A DNA stretch of 64,000 nucleotides, taken from positions 1 through 64,000 of the forward strand of contig CAYRSC010000005.1 in NCBI GenBank assembly GCA_964427155.1, written 5' to 3'. The DNA comes from Desulfothermus sp964427155 (lineage in GTDB: Bacteria > Desulfobacterota > Desulfovibrionia > Desulfovibrionales > Desulfothermaceae). The stretch's first letter is position 1. Each line of letters opens with the position of its first letter. Below the pieces are notes generated by a model that was not told the origin of the DNA, made no database searches, and was given only the letters and a program-made list of their open reading frames with translations. Position numbers and translations under genes: made by a program. Below, piece by piece: positions 51,371 to 60,551 of the stretch.

Positions 51371-53062
51371 GTGTCAAACTTTTTTAAGGACAATAAGGAT
51401 ATAAATTTTCTCTTAACTCACCTGGATCTGTCAGAAATAATTACCCTTAAAGAAAAGGGATTTATAGATGCCCCCCAATTTGATTATGCACCCTCCTCTG
51501 TTGCAGAGGCCATGGAAAATTACCATATCATCTTGGAGATCCTGGGAGAAATATGTGGAAAGACCATTTACCCAAATGCCAGAGAAGTAGATATTGAAGG
51601 GGCCAGATTTGAAAATGGAGAGGTATATTATGCCAAGGGGACCCAGGAGAACCTAAAAAGGCTTCGCCAGGCAGAGTTAATGGGATTCACCCTTCCCCGA
51701 CGATATGGGGGACTAAACCTTCCCAAGACCATCTATTCCCTGGCCATAGAGATGGTATCCAGGGCAGATGCATCTCTTATGAATCTATTTGGTCTCCAGG
51801 AAATAGCAGACACCATTTACAGGTTTGGAAATGAACAACAAAGAGAAAGATATCTTCCACGATTTGCATCTGGAGAGGTCTCAGGGGCCATGGCCCTCAC
51901 TGAACCTGATGCAGGCTCTGACCTTCAGGCGGTCTCCATGAAGGCAGAACAGGGAGCAAATGGTATATGGTACCTTACTGGTGTAAAAAGATTCATCACC
52001 AATGGGTGTGGAAATATATTACTGGTGCTGGCGAGGTCAGAAAAGGGATCCAAGGGTGGTAGGGGTCTCTCCCTCTTTATATACGAGAGGGATCATACCA
52101 TGCGCATAAGACACATAGAGGAAAAATTAGGTATTCATGGCTCTCCCACCTGCGAACTGCAATTTGACAGATCCCCTGCAGAGCTTTTGGGAGAGAGGCG
52201 GATGGGATTGGTAAAATATACCCTGTCCCTTATGAACGGGGCAAGGCTTGCAGTATCTGCACAGGCAGTGGGGATAGCAGAGGCGGCTTATAGATGTAGC
52301 AAGGCTTATGCGGAAAGTAGGACACAATTTGGAGTTCCTATTTTGACCTTCCCTGCCATAGATGAGATGCTCTCTCTAATGAAAATAAAAATTGAGGCAG
52401 CCAGGAGACTGGTATTCTTCACATCAAATATGGTGGATCTAAAAGAATGTATGGAGGAAAACCTTAGCCACAAGAGTGGAGAGGGAAGGGAGCTGAAAAA
52501 AAGGATAAAGAAATATACGAAATTTTCCGCTCTACTAACACCCATGACAAAGATATTTTCCACTGAGATGGCAAATGAGATATGTTATGACGCCATCCAG
52601 ATACACGGAGGGGTTGGATATACTAGAGATTTTGAGGTGGAAAGACTCTATCGCGATGCCAGAATAACCAACATATATGAGGGCACAACCCAGCTTCAGG
52701 TAATTGCAGCCATTGGAGGCATTACCACAGGTGTAATCTTTGAATTGTTGAAAGACCTATCCCATGGTATAAAATCTTCCTACATCTCTATATTGAATGG
52801 GCTCACTAAAGAACTTAACAAGTGTGTGGAATATGTGAAAGTTAAGGATAACGAAACATTTAGAAGGCTTCACTCCAGAAGACTGGTAGAAATGGCAACA
52901 CTTATAACTATTGCCCATCTTCTTGCAGGCGATGCCCCGTTAACACAAGAAAGAGAAAGGCTTTTCTATGGCTATCTCCAGTGGTGCGAAGAAAAGATAG
53001 CACAATACAAAAAAAGGATCCTCTCTGATAGCGATAGGATATTGGGGATATGGAGAGAATAA
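51371..53062 (+). CDS. acyl-CoA dehydrogenase paired with the second Etf
   Basis: This 563 aa protein has the acyl-CoA dehydrogenase core: GAMALTEPDAGSDLQAVS, GVKRFITNGCGN, HIEEKLGIHGSPTCELQF and the catalytic glutamate in NIYEGTTQLQVIA. Its C-terminal extension of about 110 residues is helical. The start is GTG with GGAGGT 7 bases upstream. It is third in the etfB-etfA-acd unit and ends at a strong terminator. The substrate cannot be read from the sequence. Confidence 0.92.
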   Translation: MSNFFKDNKDINFLLTHLDLSEIITLKEKGFIDAPQFDYAPSSVAEAMENYHIILEILGEICGKTIYPNAREVDIEGARFENGEVYYAKGTQENLKRLRQAELMGFTLPRRYGGLNLPKTIYSLAIEMVSRADASLMNLFGLQEIADTIYRFGNEQQRERYLPRFASGEVSGAMALTEPDAGSDLQAVSMKAEQGANGIWYLTGVKRFITNGCGNILLVLARSEKGSKGGRGLSLFIYERDHTMRIRHIEEKLGIHGSPTCELQFDRSPAELLGERRMGLVKYTLSLMNGARLAVSAQAVGIAEAAYRCSKAYAESRTQFGVPILTFPAIDEMLSLMKIKIEAARRLVFFTSNMVDLKECMEENLSHKSGEGRELKKRIKKYTKFSALLTPMTKIFSTEMANEICYDAIQIHGGVGYTRDFEVERLYRDARITNIYEGTTQLQVIAAIGGITTGVIFELLKDLSHGIKSSYISILNGLTKELNKCVEYVKVKDNETFRRLHSRRLVEMATLITIAHLLAGDAPLTQERERLFYGYLQWCEEKIAQYKKRILSDSDRILGIWRE

Positions 53063-53087
53063 AAAAAGGGCCCCTAGGGGCCCTTTC
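53062..53087. terminator. bidirectional intrinsic terminator
   Basis: The palindrome AAAGGGCCCC-TA-GGGGCCCTTT (53066-53087) begins right after the acyl-CoA dehydrogenase stop. On the minus strand it is followed by a T run (A run at 53061-53067), so it clearly ends the FadL unit. On the plus strand it likely ends the etf unit as well. Confidence 0.88.
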
Positions 53088-53105
53088 AACTTATAAGACC
53101 TTTTT

Positions 53106-54467
53106 CTAAAAATGATAGGAAATAGTAATACCTGCTCCCCAGATCTCCCCTTCTGCCCTGAGAGATACCTGTGAGTTTGGTCTAAAGGCATGATTTAATG
53201 CCTCACTTTCTCCTCCTATCTCCCTATCCTTCTCTGTGACGGTATATTGGAGTACAGTATCTATGGTCCACTTTTTTAGATTCAATCCCACACCTACAGA
53301 ATAGGTCTTTTTGTCTGCATCAGGCCACATGTTGTCAAAGGTGTGGTCCGGGATAGGACTGGGATCATAAAAATATCCACACCTGAGGCTCAGGAGTCTA
53401 GTGGGTCTCCACTCTATCCCCACCTTTACCTGTTTGGTATCCTCCCAGTCTCTGGGAATGACGTCTTGTTTTGCCCCCAATAGGGCTTGAAATGCCGGGT
53501 CCTTTATCTGGAGGGTCTGTTTATCCACAATAGACCAGTTGGTCCACACCACATCCACCTCCATTGATACCTTCTCATTAGGGGCATACCTGAGTCCCAC
53601 CTGTACCTGTCTGGGATAATTTACATCGTCCAGGGATACATCTGTCTCAAATTTAGTTAATGTATATCCCTTTGCCGCCACCGCTGCTTTAAGAGCAGCC
53701 TGTTCCGCTGCAGATAGGTCCTTTAATTTTAAGGTACCATCAAAGGAGGCATCTGCCATACTCCTGTAGGTTATTCCAAGGGTAAGTTTGGGGGTAAACT
53801 TATACATTATCCCAATATTAAAGGAATAATTAAAGTCATCAGTAAGTTCCACCTCTTCTCTGGCAGTAATCCCATTTTGAAAAAGGGGATAAGAATTTAG
53901 GTAGGTACCAGCAGACCCCCTTCCCAAAGCCACACCAAATCCCACTGAAAGTTTATCATTGACCTTATAGGCCACAGTTGGAGTAACCACCATCCTCATA
54001 TACCAGGATTCATAGCAATCATAGGAAGCAGGATTTAGGAAGGGATTGGCAGTATCATCCCACCTTAAATGAAGTCCAAATGGGACATAAGAAGCAATGG
54101 CCAGCGTCCACTTCTCGTTTAAGGGCATCACAAATCCCAGATGTGGCACCACCAACAGGGGAGACTCATCTTCAAAGTTCTCGGGGCCTAATACCACTGT
54201 CCCATTTTTTTCCACTTCAAACCCCTTGCCCTTTAGATTTGGATTCAAAATCATGGACCCCACAGAGACCACTTTGTCTTTAATCTGGGTTAGACCCGCA
54301 GGATTATAATACACAGCATAAGGGTCATCAGCATAGGCAGCAAAGGCACCGCCCAGGGCGGTGGCCTTTGCTCCAATCCCATATGTATCCACATTGGCTG
54401 CAAATACCATATTTGATGGAAATAAAAATAACCCTATAACTAATGCCAGGATTATGCCTCTCTTCAT
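53106..54467 (-). CDS. FadL/OmpP1-family outer membrane fatty acid porin
   Basis: This 453 aa outer membrane protein has a signal peptide (1-23, ending VFA). It then shows the FadL N-terminal hatch NVDTYGIGAKATALGGAFAAYADDPYAVYYNPAGLTQI, which contains the NPA motif. The remainder is a beta-barrel with alternating strands, ending in a terminal aromatic residue (GAGITISYHF). It imports long-chain fatty acids or other hydrophobic compounds. It lies 13 bp after the lipase lipoprotein gene, matching a lipase plus uptake pair. Confidence 0.93.
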   Translation of the reverse strand: MKRGIILALVIGLFLFPSNMVFAANVDTYGIGAKATALGGAFAAYADDPYAVYYNPAGLTQIKDKVVSVGSMILNPNLKGKGFEVEKNGTVVLGPENFEDESPLLVVPHLGFVMPLNEKWTLAIASYVPFGLHLRWDDTANPFLNPASYDCYESWYMRMVVTPTVAYKVNDKLSVGFGVALGRGSAGTYLNSYPLFQNGITAREEVELTDDFNYSFNIGIMYKFTPKLTLGITYRSMADASFDGTLKLKDLSAAEQAALKAAVAAKGYTLTKFETDVSLDDVNYPRQVQVGLRYAPNEKVSMEVDVVWTNWSIVDKQTLQIKDPAFQALLGAKQDVIPRDWEDTKQVKVGIEWRPTRLLSLRCGYFYDPSPIPDHTFDNMWPDADKKTYSVGVGLNLKKWTIDTVLQYTVTEKDREIGGESEALNHAFRPNSQVSLRAEGEIWGAGITISYHF

Positions 54468-54480
54468 TATTTCCCCCTTA

Positions 54481-57114
54481 TTAATTTAGATTCAAAAAAT
54501 TCTTTATAAACTTATTTACAGCCCAATTTGCCCAGTTAGCATTGGAAGCAGTAATATGCCCATCTGCCTCAGGATAGACCAAAGTTCCATTGGGATATTG
54601 AACAGATGGAGACATTAACACTGCATGAGGTAGCCAGTTATTATCACCGCTTCCCTTAAACATAAACCAATTATTATAGGTGGCTGGATAACCAGCTGCT
54701 GCATTTAATGGAAGATTATCAGGAGAATACACCTGATATGTATCGGGGTTATATCCCACCGCCACAGCCAGGGCCTCATTAGATACATTTGGAACCACTG
54801 TATCCATATACATATTTTGCAGCATGGTCTTTGCTTTTATATTATCACCCTCTACAAGTACAGATGGATCTGCAGGGTCTAAAAGCAGTTGCATGAGGTC
54901 CATGGTAACAAAATATTCAGTAGTATTTGGGGTAATACCAAGAGCATCTAGCATACTCCTTATTCCAGCATTTTTTGCCTGATCTATAAGTGCGGCAAAA
55001 TTTGCACCTCCCACATTAAGTACTATTTTATTTATTAAATTAGAATTTAAAGACGTAGCAACAGAGCCTGTGATGGAACCCAGGGATAGTCCCACAAAAT
55101 ATATATTAGTAGGTGTGTCTGGAGTTCCATCTCCATTTAAATCAAATTTCCCATCTTTAAGATCAGTTAAGAACATTGCTATATCAAAATAAGATTGATA
55201 AAAGTTAATTCTATCCTGACCTATATTAGCAGTAAGATAATTAGCTCCAGAAGTAGCATTTGTACTCCTAGCCCCATGCTCTGGTAAATCCATAGAAATA
55301 ATAGTAACATTTGGAATATTTGTTGCTAAAGCCAGTGCATCATTTTTACTTCCTCCAAGTCCATGTTGGAATACAATAACAGTTCCATTATACGCAGTTG
55401 CATTAAATATCTTATATGGCACCCATATAGGAGAAGGATTAGGTCCAAGTGTAGTTATATCAAAGGATACAAAGTGAGTGGCATTTACCACCGAATTTCC
55501 TTTTAATAAGGAAATGGCACTATTAATAGAATAATATTCTGAAGTGAAATTCCCTGTACCATTAATACTTACATTGTTAGCAGTTAAAAAGTCCTGGAGA
55601 TCTTGATTATTGGCCAGTGCTGCCTTAATATATCCAAACTCTTGAAGAGTGAGGGTCTTGGAGGCTGTATAAAAGGTAAATAGTTCTAACACATCATTTC
55701 TAGAAATCCCGTAAGCAGAGAGGAGGGTAAATAAAGGAGCATATGCCTCCCTTACTGGTTCCAGGGCCTTGAGGTCCTCGTTCTCTATCTTGCTAGTGGA
55801 CTTCAACAGATCAAATACTGGAGAACCCACAAGGGTGCTATTAGTCCCTGCCAAGGTTATTCCTGATTTTACCACAACCACATACTGTTTTCCCAGATCA
55901 AGGGGTTCCAGAGGGAATATCTTTATATAATTTCCATCCTGCACCACCTTAATCGTATCATCATCCACATTTTCCAGATTTAAATTATTTTGAAGCTGGG
56001 CAAGTTGAGTGGCATTTAATCCTACAAGGACAGGTAAGATGCCGGAAAGAGTGGCATTTTGGGGAGGTACTCCTATGGCATTAAGGGCCTGGTATACAGC
56101 TCCCCCTAGATTATCTGCCTTTATTAAAAAGATATTGTTTTTCAAAGTAGTAGCATTTAATTCAGTGGAATTGCTAAGAGGAATTGCAATAATAGAATTT
56201 GGGCTCAGGCCTTTGAGATGGAGCATATTAATAGCTTCATAAAGTTCTTTTGTAGATGGGTCTTCCACTGCAGTGGCGTTAAGTTGTACTTCTTTATTAG
56301 TGTTTGCCCATATAAGATCATTTGGAACAGGTATTATTTCATGGCCAGGATCAAAGGCGATACCCATAGAATTATAAACGACATTTGAAAGTTGTGGCAA
56401 TACATCTTGTTCTTTTACAACATTATCTCCAATATTATTACATATAGCAGTTATGGTAGAATTAACAGAAGATATGGTACTGGTAGAGTTAAATGCCTTT
56501 TTTAATCCCTCATTTACTGCACTTATAATTTCAGTATCCTGCCCAATATTTACACTGGCAAGTTTGTGAGCCACTACTGACATCACACTAATCTGCTTAG
56601 AGGCACTAAGTCCCATTTGATTTTTTAAATTATACATCACAGATTCTACTACCAGCGCAAGTTTCAATGCTCTCCCCTTTACTCCATTTGGGTTTGCTAT
56701 ATCTGTATCATACGGAATTCCCGCGGCAGAAATCGCTGCCTTTACGTCTGGATCAAGGGCCACAAGGGTGGTTAAGGGGGTAATATTTTTTGCAGTAGGA
56801 GGCGCCAACAAAGGAAGTGCCGTGGCATTAGTTGAAGCTACTATCCCTCCTGTAACACATAATAATCCCCCTGCATTATCAGGGATCTGGAGGGTAAAAC
56901 TCCCATCTGCTGCAGTTTTAGTAGAAGGCTCCCCTGGGTCACATACCCGGTTTCCATTTTCATCCACACACACAGTGGCATTTGCCACATAACTTTGAAT
57001 AACCTTTCCCGAAACCAGCAGCGAGGTATTATTCTCCCCTGCCCCGCTACAGCCAGCTATGGCAAATAATAATGCTATCCACAAGGCAAAACACCCCTTT
57101 GCAAATCTAATCAT
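54481..57114 (-). CDS. VolA/Pla-1/Cef-type surface lipase lipoprotein
   Basis: This protein of about 877 aa has a lipoprotein signal (lipobox IAGC, Cys22), an N-terminal region of about 500 residues and a lipase domain. The lipase domain has VFQHGLGGSKNDALALA, the nucleophile elbow GLSLGS (Ser677) and a late PEADGHITASN with the probable catalytic His. The layout resembles Vibrio VolA, a surface-exposed lysophospholipase whose fatty acid product is taken up by a neighbouring FadL. That gene order is found here. The gene is more AT-rich, with many Asn-Ala-Thr triplets, than its neighbours. ATG preferred over GTG from the GGAGG spacing. Confidence 0.85.
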   Translation of the reverse strand: MIRFAKGCFALWIALLFAIAGCSGAGENNTSLLVSGKVIQSYVANATVCVDENGNRVCDPGEPSTKTAADGSFTLQIPDNAGGLLCVTGGIVASTNATALPLLAPPTAKNITPLTTLVALDPDVKAAISAAGIPYDTDIANPNGVKGRALKLALVVESVMYNLKNQMGLSASKQISVMSVVAHKLASVNIGQDTEIISAVNEGLKKAFNSTSTISSVNSTITAICNNIGDNVVKEQDVLPQLSNVVYNSMGIAFDPGHEIIPVPNDLIWANTNKEVQLNATAVEDPSTKELYEAINMLHLKGLSPNSIIAIPLSNSTELNATTLKNNIFLIKADNLGGAVYQALNAIGVPPQNATLSGILPVLVGLNATQLAQLQNNLNLENVDDDTIKVVQDGNYIKIFPLEPLDLGKQYVVVVKSGITLAGTNSTLVGSPVFDLLKSTSKIENEDLKALEPVREAYAPLFTLLSAYGISRNDVLELFTFYTASKTLTLQEFGYIKAALANNQDLQDFLTANNVSINGTGNFTSEYYSINSAISLLKGNSVVNATHFVSFDITTLGPNPSPIWVPYKIFNATAYNGTVIVFQHGLGGSKNDALALATNIPNVTIISMDLPEHGARSTNATSGANYLTANIGQDRINFYQSYFDIAMFLTDLKDGKFDLNGDGTPDTPTNIYFVGLSLGSITGSVATSLNSNLINKIVLNVGGANFAALIDQAKNAGIRSMLDALGITPNTTEYFVTMDLMQLLLDPADPSVLVEGDNIKAKTMLQNMYMDTVVPNVSNEALAVAVGYNPDTYQVYSPDNLPLNAAAGYPATYNNWFMFKGSGDNNWLPHAVLMSPSVQYPNGTLVYPEADGHITASNANWANWAVNKFIKNFLNLN

Positions 57115-57331
57115 GAACACCTCCTTATTAAATGGTTGGTTAGTAAGTACATAATTTAAATTAGCTCTTTTTTTACCTTAAAAAAAGTCCGCATGTCAAG
57201 ATAGGGGGCTTATTTAAGGCAGGAAAAAGGTGCACATTGACACATCTTCTCTTTACTTATAAAGGGAAGGAAGAACCTCTCAATAAAATTAATAAAATAA
57301 CCTTAATTATTTTTTAGTGAGGAGGAAAGTC
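57115..57331. other. divergent promoter region between the lipase and ndk
   Basis: This region holds an inverted TTGACA for the lipase side (57194-57199, minus strand). On the plus strand TTGACA (57237-57242) and TATAAA (57258-57263), 15 bases apart, could serve ndk. The short spacer makes the ndk promoter tentative. No other structure is evident. Confidence 0.4.
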
Positions 57332-57748
57332 ATGGTAGAGCAGACCCTTTCAATCATCAAACCTGATGCAGTGGAGAGGAACCTTATAGGGGAAATCCTT
57401 GGGAGGATAGAAAAGGCGGGTCTCAAGATAAAGGCCCTTAAGATGATTCATCTTACAAAGAAGCAGGCTGAGGGATTTTATTCTGTCCACAGGGAAAAAC
57501 CCTTTTTTGACAGTCTCACCTCCTTTATGTGTAGTGGACCCATTGTTGTGGCTATATTGGAGGGAGAAGATGCTATTGTGAGGTATAGGGAACTTATGGG
57601 GGCCACCAATCCGTTGGAGGCAAAGGAAGGTACCATAAGAAAGGATTTTGCACTGGACATTGAGAAAAATTCAGTGCATGGCTCAGATAGTAAAGAAAAC
57701 GCAAAAAAAGAGATTGCCTACTTTTTTAATAAACTGGAGGTGGTTTAG
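57332..57748 (+). CDS. ndk: nucleoside diphosphate kinase
   Basis: Ndk equilibrates nucleoside tri- and diphosphates through a phosphohistidine. The protein of about 138 aa begins MVEQTLSIIKPDAVERN and contains MGATNPLEAKEGTIRKDFA and NSVHGSDS with the active-site His. The ATG at 57332 follows GAGGAGGAAA; an earlier GTG lies inside that site. It is 3 bp from proC. Confidence 0.97.
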   Translation: MVEQTLSIIKPDAVERNLIGEILGRIEKAGLKIKALKMIHLTKKQAEGFYSVHREKPFFDSLTSFMCSGPIVVAILEGEDAIVRYRELMGATNPLEAKEGTIRKDFALDIEKNSVHGSDSKENAKKEIAYFFNKLEVV

Positions 57749-57751
57749 GTA

Positions 57752-58543
57752 ATGCTATCACTTGGAGTAATTGGCACTGGCAATATGGGAAGTGCCCTCA
57801 TAAGGGGTTGGAGCAAACGGAAGGATATATACATCCTGGCCTATGACCTGGATAGGGAAAGATTAAAAAGGGTGGAAAAATCCTGTAACATCCAGAGCAG
57901 TGAGTCTCCCCAGGAGGTAATAGAGAAATCCACCCATGTGGTACTTGCCATAAAACCAGGACAGGTAAAAGAATTTCTCAACTCTCATGGTGAAAAATTT
58001 ACTAAAGAAAAGTGTCTCATCTCTATCTGTGCAGGAATCTCGTTAGATAAGTTAAAAAAATGGGCACCCCTTCTCACCCATATAGTAAGGGTTATGCCCA
58101 ACACCCCCGCCCTGGTAGGAAAGGGGTTATTTGCAATGTGTTTTTCAAAAAAGACCTCCCAGGAACACCGAGAAATAGCAGTGGGGCTCTTCAAGGAATT
58201 GGGAGAGGTATATCTCTTGGAGGAAAGACTCTTTGACGGATATACAGGGCTCATAGGGTCTGGTCCTGCTTATGTGGCCTATTTTATGGAAGCAATGATA
58301 GATGCTGGTGTAAAACTTGGTCTTTCCCGGGATAGGGCCCTCTCTATGGTAATAGGTCTCTTTGAAGGAACCACCCATCTTATAAAAGAACTAAGCATCT
58401 CCCCTTCCCTCATCAGAGAAATGGTTACATCACCTGGGGGCACCACCATATGGGGGCTTTCCCACTTTGATAAATGTGCCCTTAAGGGGCATATCATGGA
58501 AGGAATAGAGATGGCTGCCCAAAGAAGCAAGGAACTGGGATGA
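57752..58543 (+). CDS. proC: pyrroline-5-carboxylate reductase (ProC)
   Basis: ProC reduces pyrroline-5-carboxylate to proline. The 263 aa protein shows the dinucleotide motif LGVIGTGNMGSALIRGW, VVLAIKPGQVKEFL, RVMPNTPALVGKG and the C-terminal signature REMVTSPGGTTIWGL. It follows ndk by 3 bp, so the two are co-transcribed. With proA at 4212 it supplies proline synthesis, although proB is not in this window. Confidence 0.96.
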   Translation: MLSLGVIGTGNMGSALIRGWSKRKDIYILAYDLDRERLKRVEKSCNIQSSESPQEVIEKSTHVVLAIKPGQVKEFLNSHGEKFTKEKCLISICAGISLDKLKKWAPLLTHIVRVMPNTPALVGKGLFAMCFSKKTSQEHREIAVGLFKELGEVYLLEERLFDGYTGLIGSGPAYVAYFMEAMIDAGVKLGLSRDRALSMVIGLFEGTTHLIKELSISPSLIREMVTSPGGTTIWGLSHFDKCALKGHIMEGIEMAAQRSKELG

Positions 58544-58611
58544 GAAGAAATGGGTCATTCTCCCTTTAATAAGGGCAAAATAACACACCATTTCTAAAGG
58601 AGAGAGACTAA

Positions 58612-58645
58612 GGAAGCGGCTGAAGAGGGGTCTTACGCCGCTTCC
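58612..58645. terminator. hairpin between proC and the acyl-CoA ligase gene
   Basis: GGAAGCGGC pairs with GCCGCTTCC (9 bp, loop of 16) between two convergent genes. No T-tract directly follows, so it is a probable transcript end or barrier rather than a classic intrinsic terminator. Confidence 0.45.
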
Positions 58646-58672
58646 CCCTCATCTCTCCAGGTGGGCCTTTTT

Positions 58673-60319
58673 TTAAGAATAGGCCTTTCTAATCTCCTTT
58701 TTATTTATTTTCCCCACACTGGTCTTTGGAATACTCTTTACTATCTCTATCCTATCAGGTACTCCATACTTGGGGATGGTTCCCTCCTCCACAAACTTCT
58801 TAAAGAAGTCTTTGAGTTCCTCTCCTGAGACCTTTCCCTCATACTCCTTATGTAAGACCACAAGGGCAAGGGGTCGCTCTCCCCATTTTTCATCTGGGAC
58901 CCCCACCACTGCCACCTCACTTACCGCCTCATGCTGGCTGAGTATATCCTCCAGTTCCAGGGAAGATATCCACTCCCCTCCTGTCTTTATGACATCCTTC
59001 AACCTATCTGTGATCTTAAGATACCCTTCCTCGTCTATATATCCTATATCCCCGGTGTGTAACCATCCCCCTTCCCAGAGGGCCTCACTCTTTTCCGGAT
59101 CCTTGAGGTATCCTTGAGTAAGCCAGGGAGACCTTACCACGATCTCACCAGTGGACTTACCATCATGGGGAAGAGGATTGCCCAGGGGGTCTATAATTTC
59201 TAACAGGACATTTGGAACGGGGATACCAGTCTTGCATCTAATGGGAACCTGTTTGTCCAGGTCCCATTCCCACATATGAGGCTTTAATATAGCGGCTGTT
59301 AAAAGGGGACAGGTCTCTGACATCCCATAGGCAGAAATTATATTGATCTTATGCTTAAGGGCCTCTCTACATAATCCCTGGGGAAGAGCAGAACCACCAA
59401 TCACCACCTTCCACCTGGAAAGGTCCAATTGATTTATAATGGGACTGGTAACCAGCATGTGGATGATAGTGGGAACACAATGGGAAAAGGTTACCTTCTC
59501 CCTCACAATAAGCTTTAATATCATTTCCGGGTCATACCTTCCAGGATATACCTGTTTTGCACATAACCAGGTGAACATATAGGGTAAGCCCCAAGCATGC
59601 ACATGAAACATGGGAGTAAGCGGCATATACACATCTCCATTATCTAGCCGAAGGGAACCCGCCATGGTACAGAGGGAAGAGATGAGACCATAGGTATGGA
59701 GAACTATCTGACGATGACTGTAATACACCCCCTTTGGTAACCCTGTGGTACCAGTAGTATAAAAAGTGGTGGCCATGGTGTTTTCATCCAGGTCAGGAAA
59801 GTCGTAGTGGGTGGGCTGAGTTTTTAACAGGGCCTCATATTCTCCACATACATCCAGACCAGTGGAGGGAAGATCTCCCTCATCTGTGAGAAGGATTATC
59901 TTCTTTACTGTCTTCAACTGGTCCTTTACTGAGTCTAATAAGGGAAGAAACTCAGAATTTACCAGCAGGACCTTATCCTCTGCATGATTTATGGTGTAGG
60001 CTAGCTGTTCAGGGGAAAGCCGTATATTTATGGTATGTAGCACCGCCCCCATCATGGGAATAGCAAAAAAACACTCCAGATAACGATGACTATCCCAGTC
60101 CATTACTGCCACCACATCACCCTCTTCAACCCCTTGAGAACGTAACATATTGGCCAACCTGGACACCCTCTCCCCAAAATCCCTGTAGGTATATCTCACC
60201 TTATCCCGATAAATTATCTCCTGGTCCGGATTAAAGGTAAGAGGAAACCTTAACATATGCTTTATTAAAAGGGGAAAAGAATACGCAGATGGAGTCTTTT
60301 CTATTTTCCTTGCAGGCAT
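58673..60319 (-). CDS. fatty acyl-CoA ligase (AMP-forming)
   Basis: This protein of about 548 aa is an ANL-family acyl-CoA synthetase. It has the P-loop TTFYTTGTTGLPKGVYYSHRQ, the AYGMSETCPLL motif and GWLHTGDIGYIDEEGYLKITDRLKD, and the catalytic lysine in SVGKINKKEIR. It activates a fatty acid to acyl-CoA with ATP. The start ATG is 5 bases after GGAGG; a GTG two codons earlier is less likely. It diverges from the sigma-54 activator and converges on proC. The exact chain length is unknown. Confidence 0.93.
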   Translation of the reverse strand: MPARKIEKTPSAYSFPLLIKHMLRFPLTFNPDQEIIYRDKVRYTYRDFGERVSRLANMLRSQGVEEGDVVAVMDWDSHRYLECFFAIPMMGAVLHTINIRLSPEQLAYTINHAEDKVLLVNSEFLPLLDSVKDQLKTVKKIILLTDEGDLPSTGLDVCGEYEALLKTQPTHYDFPDLDENTMATTFYTTGTTGLPKGVYYSHRQIVLHTYGLISSLCTMAGSLRLDNGDVYMPLTPMFHVHAWGLPYMFTWLCAKQVYPGRYDPEMILKLIVREKVTFSHCVPTIIHMLVTSPIINQLDLSRWKVVIGGSALPQGLCREALKHKINIISAYGMSETCPLLTAAILKPHMWEWDLDKQVPIRCKTGIPVPNVLLEIIDPLGNPLPHDGKSTGEIVVRSPWLTQGYLKDPEKSEALWEGGWLHTGDIGYIDEEGYLKITDRLKDVIKTGGEWISSLELEDILSQHEAVSEVAVVGVPDEKWGERPLALVVLHKEYEGKVSGEELKDFFKKFVEEGTIPKYGVPDRIEIVKSIPKTSVGKINKKEIRKAYS

Positions 60320-60551
60320 AACCACCTCCCTTTGTTGTTGTTAACGCAATTTTTATCCTGGGTTACCTTCTGGCAAGTTAAACAATTTTAGTATAGCTAC
60401 ACTTTAATGCCTACATTTAACACAGAAAAGGCCCAGGAGCAATTACTTTATAGTTTTATCCCCTTTTCCACTTTCCCTTCTATTTATTGACTTTTCAGGT
60501 CTTCATTTCTACCATAAATTATATAACAAGAGAAAAGGACTCAAAAAGGCC
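60320..60551. other. divergent spacer between acyl-CoA ligase and sigma-54 activator
   Basis: 232 bases, AT-rich, holding the sigma-70 candidate for the activator at 60487-60515 and presumably the ligase promoter. I see no clear operator. Confidence 0.4.
60487..60515 (+). promoter_or_regulatory. candidate sigma-70 promoter of the sigma-54 activator
   Basis: TTGACT (60487-60492) and TACCAT (60510-60515) are exactly 17 bases apart, 36 bases before the ATG. Confidence 0.5.

Noticed and set aside
60334..60346. Minus-strand GG and GC near the acyl-CoA ligase start
   Set aside because: The spacing is 9 bases, not 10, so the strict sigma-54 geometry is not met.
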